Notes: generated by a model from the sequence alone, not told the origin. Shown: positions 33,832 to 41,855, numbered from the stretch's first letter. The stretch: DNA of 64,000 bases from Bacillus proteolyticus (GCF_001884065.1 NZ_MACH01000092.1:310001-374000); one strand, 5' to 3'. Translations and numbers: made by a program.

Positions 33832-34865
33832 TTTACATCCTCCGTTTCATGCTCCATCGGCGGAATTAGCAAAAAGCCTTCTTTAAGCGGATCCTTTTCA
33901 TTGTAAAAAAATCTATGCATTCCCATAAGCCAAGCTGATCCCGTAATTTTCGTTACTACAGCTTCAATGTTTTCTACATATGTCGTATTCATAACACACC
34001 CTTTAAATAGTGAACCTACAATACTCTCATGAACGAATTCTTCATCGATGTCGATTTTTTTATGAGCGTATAATACAGCTAACTTCGCTGATGTTCCTGT
34101 ACCACATGGAGATCGATCTATTCCTCCCGGCGGAACAACAACTGTATTTTTCACATGTGCACTTTCATGAGTTGGGTCTGTATAAAATTCAATATGTGTT
34201 AATCCTCTTATAAACGAATACTCTGGATGAATGATTTCAAACTTCTCATTAATTGTGTTTCGAATATGAATCGCCTTATCAATGATTGTAGATGCGTTTT
34301 CTGGTACTAACTCTAGTCCTACTGACTTCGCATCGATAATGGCATAAAAATTTCCTCCATACGCAATTTCAGCCTCTACAGTTCCAATTCCATCGACGTG
34401 TACAGAAATATTTTTCAGTAAAAAAGCAGGTATGTTACAGAAGGAGACTTCTTTCGCCTTACCATTTTGAACAGTAATATCTACTTCAACTAAGCCAGCT
34501 GGCGTATCTAGCTTTAAAGAAGTAACCGGTTCAACTACTGAAATTAAACCTGATTCAACTAAAGCTGTACATACACCGATTGTATCGTGGCCACACATCG
34601 GTAAATATCCACCTGTCTCTATGTATATAACACCTATATCAGCTTCAGGATGACACGGATCTGTTAATAGTGCTCCTGACATTACATCATGACCACGTGG
34701 CTCATTCATTAACAATTTGCGAATCCAGTCATACTCCTTTTTCATATGTAACATCTTCTCTGCCATCGTCTCTCCAATTAACTTAGGAAGTCCGCTAATT
34801 AATGTCCTCGTTGGATTTCCGCCCGTATGTGTATCAATCGTCGTAAAGACTTTCTGTGACCTCAT
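33828..34865 (-). CDS. 4-hydroxyproline epimerase (proline racemase family)
   Basis: A 345-residue cofactor-independent epimerase. The two catalytic thiols are C91 in YLPMCGHDTIG and C254 in DRSPCGTGTSA; the N-terminal DTHTGGNPTR loop is standard. It should interconvert trans-4-hydroxy-L-proline and cis-4-hydroxy-D-proline, the first step of the pathway encoded around it. Proline racemase or trans-3-hydroxyproline dehydratase activity is less likely: the dehydratases lack one Cys and the operon contains the D-hydroxyproline oxidation genes. The start ATG overlaps the stop of the flavoprotein gene by 4 bases. Confidence 0.9.
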   Translation of the reverse strand: MRSQKVFTTIDTHTGGNPTRTLISGLPKLIGETMAEKMLHMKKEYDWIRKLLMNEPRGHDVMSGALLTDPCHPEADIGVIYIETGGYLPMCGHDTIGVCTALVESGLISVVEPVTSLKLDTPAGLVEVDITVQNGKAKEVSFCNIPAFLLKNISVHVDGIGTVEAEIAYGGNFYAIIDAKSVGLELVPENASTIIDKAIHIRNTINEKFEIIHPEYSFIRGLTHIEFYTDPTHESAHVKNTVVVPPGGIDRSPCGTGTSAKLAVLYAHKKIDIDEEFVHESIVGSLFKGCVMNTTYVENIEAVVTKITGSAWLMGMHRFFYNEKDPLKEGFLLIPPMEHETEDVK

Positions 34866-36037
34866 CCGTTTAACACCCTTTCTGTAAAACGACTCAAACG
34901 AAGTGGTTCAATAGGAATGATTGTTTCTTTTTCATTTAATAACTCCTCAATCACTTTCCCAGTAACTGCCGCAAGACTAATTCCATCGCCTTCATGTCCT
35001 GCTGCTATAAAGTAGTTCGGAATATGTTCCACTCCTGAAATGATTGGCAAATGATCTTCTGTCCACGGGCGTAATCCAGCATATGAACGAATCACCATCA
35101 TATCTGCCATTTTCGGATAAAAACGAATTGCTCTATTTGCAATACATTTAATAACCTCGTTATTTATCCTCGTATGAAACCCTACAAATTCTCTACTACT
35201 ACCAATTAAAAAATTTTGACTTTCTGTTGGCTCAAACACAAGAGCTACCCCATATTTTTCAGTTAAAGCATCCACTTTTCGTTTTCCACCAAATTTAGAA
35301 ATCAAATAACCAAATTCCATTACTTTACGGCAACCTACGTGCTGTTGCCTTGAGGCTACAATAATATGCCCTTTTCTCGGTTCGATTGGGATGTTTACAT
35401 CTAACATCTGCCCGATTTTAGGAGCCCACACACCGGCTGCGTTCACAACTTGCTTCGCAGTAAACGTCCCATTTGTCGTTTCTACAATAAAGGAGCCGTC
35501 TATATCTCTTTTCATTTCTTTTACTTCTGTATGATTAAAAGCTTTCGCACCCAATTTTTTCGACTCTGCTAGAAGTGAAAATGCAAGGAGATATGGATTT
35601 ACAGTAGAATCAGTTGCGCATTCTAAACCACCCAATAAATCATCCGCAAAAAATGGTGATTCCTCTCTTATATCTTGCCGATCAAGCATTCGAAACGGTA
35701 ACCCAGCATCTTTTTGACGATTCACCCATTGCTGCGCTGCCTCCATCTCTTCGTCTGATTCACAAACGAGAATACTTCCTGGCGCCCTATATTCAAATGA
35801 GTGCTCCAATTCTTCACTTAATTCAGTTACTAATCTTTGACTTACTAACGACATTTGACTATCAAACCCTGGGTCTTTATCGATAGCCAAAATGTTCCCA
35901 TCACACCGTGAAGACGTCCCACTGACAAATTCTCCTTTTTCAATGATTGTTACGTCTCTTCCGTATTTTGATGTGTAATACGCGATAGAACAGCCTATAA
36001 TACCACCGCCTATTATTAAAACGTCACAGTGTCTCAC
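34862..36037 (-). CDS. FAD-dependent oxidoreductase, probable D-hydroxyproline dehydrogenase catalytic subunit
   Basis: A 391-residue DAO-fold flavoenzyme. The FAD-binding GGGIIGCSIAYY follows the N-terminus directly, with the acidic end of the second strand in VTIIEKG; the C-terminal IRSYAGLRPWTEDHLPIISG...YFIAAGHEGDGISLA closes the FAD site. It resembles HcnC/DadA/glycine-oxidase subunits, which oxidise D-amino acids together with a second flavoprotein and small [2Fe-2S] subunits; these are encoded at 38103-39936. GTG start with a G-rich site. First gene of the minus-strand operon, behind a sigma-54 promoter. Confidence 0.88.
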   Translation of the reverse strand: MRHCDVLIIGGGIIGCSIAYYTSKYGRDVTIIEKGEFVSGTSSRCDGNILAIDKDPGFDSQMSLVSQRLVTELSEELEHSFEYRAPGSILVCESDEEMEAAQQWVNRQKDAGLPFRMLDRQDIREESPFFADDLLGGLECATDSTVNPYLLAFSLLAESKKLGAKAFNHTEVKEMKRDIDGSFIVETTNGTFTAKQVVNAAGVWAPKIGQMLDVNIPIEPRKGHIIVASRQQHVGCRKVMEFGYLISKFGGKRKVDALTEKYGVALVFEPTESQNFLIGSSREFVGFHTRINNEVIKCIANRAIRFYPKMADMMVIRSYAGLRPWTEDHLPIISGVEHIPNYFIAAGHEGDGISLAAVTGKVIEELLNEKETIIPIEPLRLSRFTERVLNG

Positions 36038-36078
36038 ATAGCACCCCCCTTTCTCCTAAATCTCTCACTTTCTATTTA

Positions 36079-36094
36079 TGCAATTGGTGTGCCA
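36079..36094 (-). promoter_or_regulatory. sigma-54 promoter of the hydroxyproline operon
   Basis: On the minus strand TGGCACACCAATTGCA: invariant GG at -24 and GC at -12 with ten bases between, and a full TGGCAC/TTGCA match. It lies 42 bases upstream of the flavoprotein gene, as expected for an operon driven by the divergent enhancer-binding protein. Confidence 0.88.
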
Positions 36095-36218
36095 ACTCTA
36101 CAGGCAGAACTATTTATATGAAATAATTTTTATTTGTAAAAATATTTTAAATTTATCGTAAATAGGTGTATTATTTTTTTATCACTGTCTAAATTTTTAT
36201 ACATAATAGGAGGACATT

Positions 36219-37880
36219 ATGACATTTTCATTTCCAACAATAAAAGAGTTTATAAAAATTTTATCAATCGATCGTACAAGTATGTTTAAGTACATGAAAC
36301 AGGTAGGTGACAAATTTTATTACATCCATTCATCTACTGAAAAATGGAGTTGTGCAGTTATATATGAAAATGACTCTTTCAATGCTTTAATCGAAGCCTT
36401 TTCTAGCTATTCAGCGGTCGTTATTATAAGCGAAACTCAAGAACCTATATGCTGTATAACTGCTCAGCAAACGATTCCTTTTCTTTATAAGTATTACAAT
36501 GAACTACAAGCTTTTTATAATACTGTTATTCAAACAACTGATTCTTCTGTTACAGTCATCGATGATAAAGAATACGTCCGTACTTGGACGGATGGCGCCG
36601 AAAAGATTTTTTCAGTCAACCATAATGAAATTATCGGACAAGCAATCACTCGTTTTTTTGATTATAAAGATTTAGAAATTTTACAATCATTACATGACGG
36701 AAAAAGTATAATCGCTCAATTCCATCAGCCTCGTCCTGATTTGTTCGTATTAATAAATTCAAACCCAGTTTACTGTAACGATGAAATTATAGGAGCAGTC
36801 GTTTCAGAAACAGATGTTACAAATCAAGTTGTATTGAATGAAAAACTATTTAATATGTCACATGAAATGCACCGGTTAGAGCAAGAAGTAGCAAAATATA
36901 AAGATACATCGGATCCTTTCCTTGCGATGAATGGAAAAAGCCCTGTTATACAAAGGACTATTCAATTAGCTAGAAAGGTCTGTTCAGTGAAATCAACCGT
37001 TTTAATACTCGGCGAAAGCGGTGTCGGAAAAGAAGTATTTGCGAAAGCAATACATGAAGCAAGTGAGGCAGCAAAGGCGCCTTTCATTTCAATTAACTGC
37101 GGCGCAATTCCAGAAGCGTTATTTGAAAGTGAATTATTCGGATACGAACGTGGGGCGTTTTCTGGAGCGAATAGTAAAGGAAAAAAAGGTAAAATAGAGC
37201 TCGCTCAAGGTGGTACTTTGTTCCTTGATGAAATAGGTGAAATGCCTCTCGATATGCAAGTGAAACTTTTACGTGTATTGCAAGAAAGAAAGTATTACCG
37301 AGTCGGTGGAGAGAAAGAAATAAATATTGATTTCCGTATTATCGCTGCTACAAATCGTGATTTACAAGAAGAAATGAGAAAAGGAACTTTCCGAGAAGAT
37401 TTATATTATCGCTTAAATGTAGTTAGCTTGCATATTCCACCACTACGTGAAAGACGCGAGGACATTATTGAATTAACATACTCATTCTTAAATGATTTTT
37501 CAATAAACTATAACAGACCAATTCGAGACTTACCTTCAAATATTATGCATGAACTACTTCATTACAATTGGCCTGGTAATATTCGCGAGCTCCGAAACGT
37601 AGTTGAAAGACTCGTCGTATTTGCGACAGACGGCATTATTAAACAAGAATATTTACCATTTCATACAAATGAAACTTTAGACAATCATACAGCTCAATCC
37701 CTATTACTCAGCAACAATAATACGATTCTTTCTTTACAAGAAGAAATGGATGAGCACGAGAAGAAGGTAATTGAAAGAGCTTTACGCATTTTGGATGGTA
37801 ATAAATTAGAATGTGCGAAACAACTTGGCGTAACGAGGGCCACTTTATATAACCGTTTAAAAAGGCTGGGGTTACAATAA
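36219..37880 (+). CDS. sigma-54-dependent transcriptional activator (PAS-AAA+-Fis)
   Basis: A 553-residue enhancer-binding protein. Residues 1-95 are an uncharacterised sensor region, about 100-205 a PAS domain (SVTVIDDKEYVRTWTDGAEKIFSVNHNEIIGQ), about 235-470 the AAA+ engine with Walker A GESGVGKE (265-272), the sigma-54 contact loop GAFSGA (312-317, normally GAFTGA) and Walker B LFLDEIGE (335-341), and about 510-553 a Fis helix-turn-helix (LECAKQLGVTRATLYNRL). It presumably senses a hydroxyproline-pathway compound and fires the two sigma-54 promoters on either side. ATG with AGGAGG upstream. Its TAA stop lies in the first bases of a repeat. Confidence 0.92.
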   Translation: MTFSFPTIKEFIKILSIDRTSMFKYMKQVGDKFYYIHSSTEKWSCAVIYENDSFNALIEAFSSYSAVVIISETQEPICCITAQQTIPFLYKYYNELQAFYNTVIQTTDSSVTVIDDKEYVRTWTDGAEKIFSVNHNEIIGQAITRFFDYKDLEILQSLHDGKSIIAQFHQPRPDLFVLINSNPVYCNDEIIGAVVSETDVTNQVVLNEKLFNMSHEMHRLEQEVAKYKDTSDPFLAMNGKSPVIQRTIQLARKVCSVKSTVLILGESGVGKEVFAKAIHEASEAAKAPFISINCGAIPEALFESELFGYERGAFSGANSKGKKGKIELAQGGTLFLDEIGEMPLDMQVKLLRVLQERKYYRVGGEKEINIDFRIIAATNRDLQEEMRKGTFREDLYYRLNVVSLHIPPLRERREDIIELTYSFLNDFSINYNRPIRDLPSNIMHELLHYNWPGNIRELRNVVERLVVFATDGIIKQEYLPFHTNETLDNHTAQSLLLSNNNTILSLQEEMDEHEKKVIERALRILDGNKLECAKQLGVTRATLYNRLKRLGLQ

Positions 37881-38030
37881 AGTGAAACTTTAATCAGTGG
37901 GGGTTTTATCCCCACTTGATTATCAGCCCTCACCAATCGGGCTTTTACGGGCAGCCCGACCCCCACCTAACTTCTTTGCTTTCACTGAATTTTGAGGTGG
38001 AGTCTTACTGCCCGGCAAATAGCGAGATAC
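37878..38030 (+). repeat. bcr1-like interspersed repeat (about 153 bp)
   Basis: A structured non-coding element that starts TAAAGTGAAACTTTAATC and ends GGCAAATAGCGAGATA. It folds into a 12-bp stem (TAATCAGTGGGG 37891-37902 with 37910-37922), a 6-bp stem CGGGCT/AGCCCG (37938-37958) and a CCACCT/AGGTGG pair near 37965 and 37995. Size and sequence agree with what I remember of bcr1, a repeat specific to the B. cereus group. A deleted copy lies at 30422-30475. It may also terminate the regulator transcript. Confidence 0.75.
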
Positions 38031-38047
38031 CCCCCTCCCCCTCTATA

Positions 38048-38064
38048 TTGGCATAGTTTTTGCA
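38048..38064 (+). promoter_or_regulatory. sigma-54 promoter of the iron-sulfur/flavoprotein operon
   Basis: TTGGCATAGTTTTTGCA carries GG at -24 and GC at -12 with correct spacing and a T-rich middle. It lies 38 bases upstream of the first gene of the plus-strand operon, mirroring the promoter at 36079. Confidence 0.88.
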
Positions 38065-38102
38065 TAATAATTTATGTAAACCGAACTAGAGGAGGAGTAC
38101 AT

Positions 38103-38375
38103 ATGACGAATAAAGAGAACTTAATTGTTTGTCGTTGTGAAGAAGTTACATACGGACAACTTCAATCGACAATTGCTGAATATAAATGCTCGGCAAGAGA
38201 ATTAAAACTAAGAACACGTGCTGGCATGGGATTTTGCGGTGGCCGCACATGTAGAATGATGATAGATCGAATGATTGAAAATGCAAACCCTGACATAACT
38301 CCTAATGAAATACCTTTAAAATATCAACCACCCGTGCGCGCGGTTACTTTTGGAGCGGTAGGTGAAAGTAAATGA
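38103..38375 (+). CDS. BFD-like [2Fe-2S]-binding protein (dehydrogenase small subunit)
   Basis: A 90-residue protein with the BFD arrangement of cysteines: CRCEEVT near residue 10 and GFCGGRTC near residues 44-50. Such domains are often fused to, or encoded beside, HcnB/SoxA-type flavoproteins and pass electrons from the flavin. ATG at 38103 has GAGGAGG 7 bases upstream. Its stop overlaps the next start by 4 bases. Confidence 0.88.
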   Translation: MTNKENLIVCRCEEVTYGQLQSTIAEYKCSARELKLRTRAGMGFCGGRTCRMMIDRMIENANPDITPNEIPLKYQPPVRAVTFGAVGESK

Positions 38376-38704
38376 GTAGAATTACAGATCACCCTATTTT
38401 AGGTAGTTTAAATAATAGTGAACGCATCACATTTCAATTTAACGGTCAACAATACGAAGCTTATGAACACGAAAGTATAGCTGCTGCCCTGTTAGCAAAC
38501 GGAATACGAACTTTAAGGGTCCATGAAGATAGCGGGACACCACGAGGTATTTATTGTAATATCGGACATTGTTCAGAATGCCGCGTGACAGTAAATAATC
38601 AAACGAACGTAAGAGCGTGCTTAACTGTTGTAGAAGACAATATGGTTGTTGAAAGCGGAAAACAGCATCCAAATATCGTGAGAGAGATGGTGAAAAAGCA
38701 ATGA
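38372..38704 (+). CDS. (2Fe-2S) ferredoxin-fold subunit (HcnA-like)
   Basis: A 110-residue protein with four cluster cysteines in YCNIGHCSECRVTV (C-x5-C-x2-C) and ACLTVV, the pattern of the small iron-sulfur subunit of HcnABC, D-hydroxyproline and opine dehydrogenases. It shares ATGA overlaps with both neighbours, so the three proteins are made in fixed proportion. Confidence 0.88.
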   Translation: MSRITDHPILGSLNNSERITFQFNGQQYEAYEHESIAAALLANGIRTLRVHEDSGTPRGIYCNIGHCSECRVTVNNQTNVRACLTVVEDNMVVESGKQHPNIVREMVKKQ

Positions 38705-39936
38705 TAGATGTAATTATTATTGGCGCAGGACCAGCAGGATTATCAGCGTCTATCTCTTGTGCCCATTTTGGACTTAACGTACTTGTTATTGATGAATTTA
38801 TGAAGCCTGGCGGAAGATTGTTAGGACAATTGCATCAAGAGCCTACTGGAGAATGGTGGAACGGCATAGAAGAATCCAAACGCCTTCACGAAGAAGCAAA
38901 ATCACTTTTAGTCGATATTCGGTGCGGTGTTTCTGTCTTTAATTTAGAAAAAGATGAGAACTCTTGGCTCATACATACAAATATCGGTACATTAGAAGCA
39001 CCGTTCGTACTCATTGCTACTGGGGCTGCTGAGTATTCTATTCCCCTTCCTGGCTGGACACTTCCAGGGGTTATGTCAATTGGAGCAGCTCAAGTTATGA
39101 CAAATGTTCATCGCGTGCAAGTTGGAAAAAAAGGAATCATTATTGGCGCTAACATTTTGTCATTCGCTATTTTAAATGAACTACAGTTAGCTGGAATTAA
39201 TGTGGATCATATTGTACTTCCTGAAAAAAGTGAGTTAAGCCAAAAAGCTGGTGAACCGGAAGAAGTTTTAAACTCTCTTTTAAATGCGGCACACCTCGCT
39301 CCTTCTGCTTTTTTGCGTATAGGTAGCCGTTTTATGAAATATGATTGGATTCGAAAAGCTGGATTAACCTTCTATCCAAATAACGGAATGAAAATAAACG
39401 GGACACCACTTCATCTCCGGAAAGCTGCACTTGAAATTATCGGTACAGATCAAGTTGAAGGTGTGCGTGTAGCTAATATTGATTCTAACGGAAATGTTAT
39501 TAATGGCTCAGAAAAGATATATGAGGCTGACTTCGTTTGTATTGCCGGAGGTTTGTATCCTCTTGCTGAGCTTGCCGCTGTAGCGGGATGCCCTTTCCAT
39601 TACATTCCAGAATTAGGCGGACATGTTCCACTTCATTCAGAAGAAATGGAAACCCCTCTTCCTGGTTTATTTGTAGCTGGCAATATTACTGGAATTGAAA
39701 GTGGTAAAATCGCAATGGCGCAAGGAAAGGTTGCAGGTCTATCTATTGCTAAACATGCAAGTGAGAAACGTGACGTAATCGAGCAACAATTACACCAAGC
39801 AATGCAAAACGTTCACTCTGTTCGTCAAAAAGCAGCAATTCAATTTAATCCCATGATTGATGTTGGCAGACGGAAGATGAATGAAATTTGGCGTGATTAT
39901 TCTTCTGTATATGCACATACTAAAAAGAGCTGCTGA
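38701..39936 (+). CDS. NAD(P)/FAD-dependent oxidoreductase, probable D-hydroxyproline dehydrogenase subunit
   Basis: A 411-residue flavoprotein of the HcnB/OoxA/SoxA type. FAD-binding IIIGAGPAGLSASI is at residues 5-18, a second Rossmann start near GKKGIIIGANILSFAIL (about residue 141), and the FAD-closing LPGLFVAGNITGIESGKIAMAQGKVAG near residue 320. The C-terminal BFD domain of many relatives is absent and is instead supplied by the separate gene at 38103. It should form a complex with that protein, the ferredoxin subunit and the oxidase at 34862. A terminator follows. Confidence 0.88.
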   Translation: MIDVIIIGAGPAGLSASISCAHFGLNVLVIDEFMKPGGRLLGQLHQEPTGEWWNGIEESKRLHEEAKSLLVDIRCGVSVFNLEKDENSWLIHTNIGTLEAPFVLIATGAAEYSIPLPGWTLPGVMSIGAAQVMTNVHRVQVGKKGIIIGANILSFAILNELQLAGINVDHIVLPEKSELSQKAGEPEEVLNSLLNAAHLAPSAFLRIGSRFMKYDWIRKAGLTFYPNNGMKINGTPLHLRKAALEIIGTDQVEGVRVANIDSNGNVINGSEKIYEADFVCIAGGLYPLAELAAVAGCPFHYIPELGGHVPLHSEEMETPLPGLFVAGNITGIESGKIAMAQGKVAGLSIAKHASEKRDVIEQQLHQAMQNVHSVRQKAAIQFNPMIDVGRRKMNEIWRDYSSVYAHTKKSC

Positions 39937-39958
39937 GATTACTCTCAACAGCTCTTTT
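39923..39958. terminator. bidirectional terminator between convergent genes
   Basis: AAAAGAGCTG (39923-39932) pairs with CAGCTCTTTT (39949-39958), extended inside by CTGAG/CTCAA. The stop of the flavoprotein gene lies in the loop side of the left arm. Confidence 0.8.
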
Positions 39959-39960
39959 CA

Positions 39961-40269
39961 CTACTCTTCTGAGTTATTAAATTTCGCTAATGCGTAAATG
40001 CCTTCTTCATCATCTAATTCAAGTTGCAATCTTGCAGCAAATGAATTGACGTTGTATTCTCGATCAAGTAGTAAGCGTAGCGCTTCGATTAAGTTTGCTT
40101 GAATTAAAATTTGCTGGCGACCATTTACCTCTACTTCTGCAGAGAAACCGTAGTCATCATCATACATTAGTTCAACTGCAACTTCTTCTGGACCAACTTG
40201 TCTTTTTTCAGCGATATATACACAAAGTGCATTTATAAGCTCTTGTTCAGAAATTTTTATTGTTTCCAT
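39961..40269 (-). CDS. YxcD/DUF2653 family protein
   Basis: A 102-residue acidic protein: a helical N-terminus (ISEQELINALCVYIAEKRQVGPEEVAVELMYDDDYGFSAEVEV) and an ILIQANLIEALRLLLDREY helix. I place it in the YxcD/DUF2653 family from this pattern. Function unknown. Its ATG lies 12 bases inside the end of the membrane-protein gene, so the two are translationally coupled. The operon is preceded by a promoter carrying the 16-bp palindrome shared with the DUF1836 gene. Confidence 0.8.
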   Translation of the reverse strand: METIKISEQELINALCVYIAEKRQVGPEEVAVELMYDDDYGFSAEVEVNGRQQILIQANLIEALRLLLDREYNVNSFAARLQLELDDEEGIYALAKFNNSEE

Positions 40270-40706
40270 GCTACTTCATCTGCCTTCTTCTTACGTTGAT
40301 CTTTGAAGTATTTAAATGCACGAACTGCTAACATTACGATACCAGCCATTACTAACATATTTACCATAAACGCTAATACAGAACCAAGAGCTCCCATATT
40401 TGCAAATAAGCTACCCATTAGTAAACCACCAAGACCACCTAGTAATAAGCCTTTCATAAAGCCACCTTTATTACTTTTTGGTGCTGTGTTTGTTGCTTTT
40501 GTTTTTGAATCTGTTGTCGTTTTTTGTGAATTTACATTAGAATCTTTTTTGTTTAAATCAACTTTTGAATTTTGACCAGAACTTGGTGTATATGATTTCT
40601 TACCAGATTTGTAACTTTTCGCTTCCGCGTGATTTACGAACATAAAGCTACTAGCTCCAAAGATAACCATGAATGCTGTCATTACTGCTACAAATTTTTT
40701 CAACAT
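40257..40706 (-). CDS. exported membrane protein with Gly-rich transmembrane region
   Basis: A 149-residue protein. A signal peptide (residues 1-28, cleavage likely after NHAEA) leads into a polar Lys/Ser/Thr/Asn linker (30-80), then a glycine-rich hydrophobic pair (GGFMKGLLLGGLGGLLMGSLF and VLAFMVNMLVMAGIVMLAV) and a basic cytoplasmic tail. The glycine pair resembles Tim44-type or glycine-zipper membrane segments. Role unknown; made together with the YxcD-like protein. Confidence 0.78.
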   Translation of the reverse strand: MLKKFVAVMTAFMVIFGASSFMFVNHAEAKSYKSGKKSYTPSSGQNSKVDLNKKDSNVNSQKTTTDSKTKATNTAPKSNKGGFMKGLLLGGLGGLLMGSLFANMGALGSVLAFMVNMLVMAGIVMLAVRAFKYFKDQRKKKADEVAWKQ

Positions 40707-40796
40707 ATTATATCCATTCTCCTTTTATATAGATATATGTGAAATCTACCTTTCTTTTAAAATAAGAATGATAGATTTATTTTAAAACCTTTTTAA

Positions 40797-40841
40797 AGGT
40801 TCTTATGAACTTATTATATGAACTTTTGTCGAAATATGCAA
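40797..40841 (-). promoter_or_regulatory. sigma-A promoter plus 16-bp operator of the YxcD operon
   Basis: On the minus strand TTGCAT (40841-40836), 17 bases, TATAAT (40818-40813), immediately followed by AAGTTCATAAGAACCT (40812-40797). The palindrome abuts the -10 box and covers the start site, as expected for a repressor site. The same layout occurs at 40896-40940. Confidence 0.82.
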
Positions 40842-40895
40842 GTATTATTTACTTACGACAAATTTATGACATAGGAAAAATTAAGCAAAACAGAA

Positions 40896-40940
40896 TTGAC
40901 TTTAAATGAAACAAAACATATTATAAGTTCATAAGAACTT
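40896..40940 (+). promoter_or_regulatory. sigma-A promoter plus 16-bp operator of the DUF1836 gene
   Basis: TTGACT (40896-40901), 17 bases, TATTAT (40919-40924), immediately followed by the perfect palindrome AAGTTCATAAGAACTT (40925-40940). It differs from the operator of the divergent operon at one position. Confidence 0.82.
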
Positions 40941-40963
40941 TTTATAATTTTGGAGGTGAAAAG

Positions 40964-41728
40964 ATGGAAACATTTCATCTCACACGAAACGAAATGGCAA
41001 CGCTCCTTCTATCACTTAGAGGATGGAATCCGAAAAAGCCTCTTAGCATTTTACAAGAAGCTTGGGCAAAGTCACATAAAAAAGATATTGAAAGCGGACA
41101 AAGCGTTACAGCTTTTATTACAACCGCACTTTCACCTATTTTTGAAAAATTAATTAAAATCGATGATACAGATGTTGGTTTTTCTTTAAATGAAATAGTT
41201 GCGCTTGGTAATCAGATTGAAAACACGAGTTTCTCTGTAACTGCTATGCAAAACTGGGTGAAACGAGATATAAAAGAAATGATTGGCTCCCCTCAAAAAG
41301 GGAAGAAATACTCAATCGAACAAGCAGCCTTACTATTTATTGTTGAAGATTTAAAAACGGCACTTGATTTTGAATCTATTCGTAAACTATTACGACTCAT
41401 CGTAAACGACCCGGCCGATCGTAGTGACGATTTAATTAATCCTGTTCATTTATATGGTGCTTACTCCTCTTTATTTGAAGAACTAAATCAAGGGAATTGC
41501 ATACAACTAAATGCTACAGATACAATTCATACGATTGAAAATATTGTAAAAGAAAAAGCGGATAAAATCGCAAGCAAGTTCGATCAAATAAATAACGAAC
41601 AACGCGAAGCAATTCGTAACGCTATTATTATCGCTACACTATCTGTACATACCGCATATGTACAAATGTTAGCGAAACGATATGTGACAGCAACGTTATT
41701 TTTACAAAATTTAGATGTGAAGCCGTAA
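40964..41728 (+). CDS. DUF1836 family protein, probable transcriptional regulator
   Basis: A 254-residue protein of the DUF1836 family. Residues about 68-100 (FSLNEIVALGNQIENTSFSVTAMQNWVKRDIKEMI) look like a MerR-type helix-turn-helix and are followed by YSIEQAALLFIVEDLKTALDFESIRKLL. The C-terminal half is helical. Relatives are thought to be DNA-binding. It is divergent from the YxcD operon; both promoters carry the same palindrome against the -10 box, so it most likely represses itself and its neighbours. ATG at 40964 with GAGGTG upstream. Confidence 0.83.
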   Translation: METFHLTRNEMATLLLSLRGWNPKKPLSILQEAWAKSHKKDIESGQSVTAFITTALSPIFEKLIKIDDTDVGFSLNEIVALGNQIENTSFSVTAMQNWVKRDIKEMIGSPQKGKKYSIEQAALLFIVEDLKTALDFESIRKLLRLIVNDPADRSDDLINPVHLYGAYSSLFEELNQGNCIQLNATDTIHTIENIVKEKADKIASKFDQINNEQREAIRNAIIIATLSVHTAYVQMLAKRYVTATLFLQNLDVKP

Positions 41729-41763
41729 AAAGAGGAGCCATAGATTATGGCCCCTCTTTTTGT
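41727..41763 (+). terminator. rho-independent terminator
   Basis: A 15-base stem with one mismatch (41727-41741 with 41747-41761), loop AGATT, ending in TTTTTG directly after the DUF1836 stop. Confidence 0.85.
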
Positions 41764-41855
41764 CATTATAAAAGATACGATTATATCGATGTTTCTATGT
41801 AGATAATAGGTTTATTTAATTTAGGAATGCCAATAGTTTCACATAGCCTCCTTTT

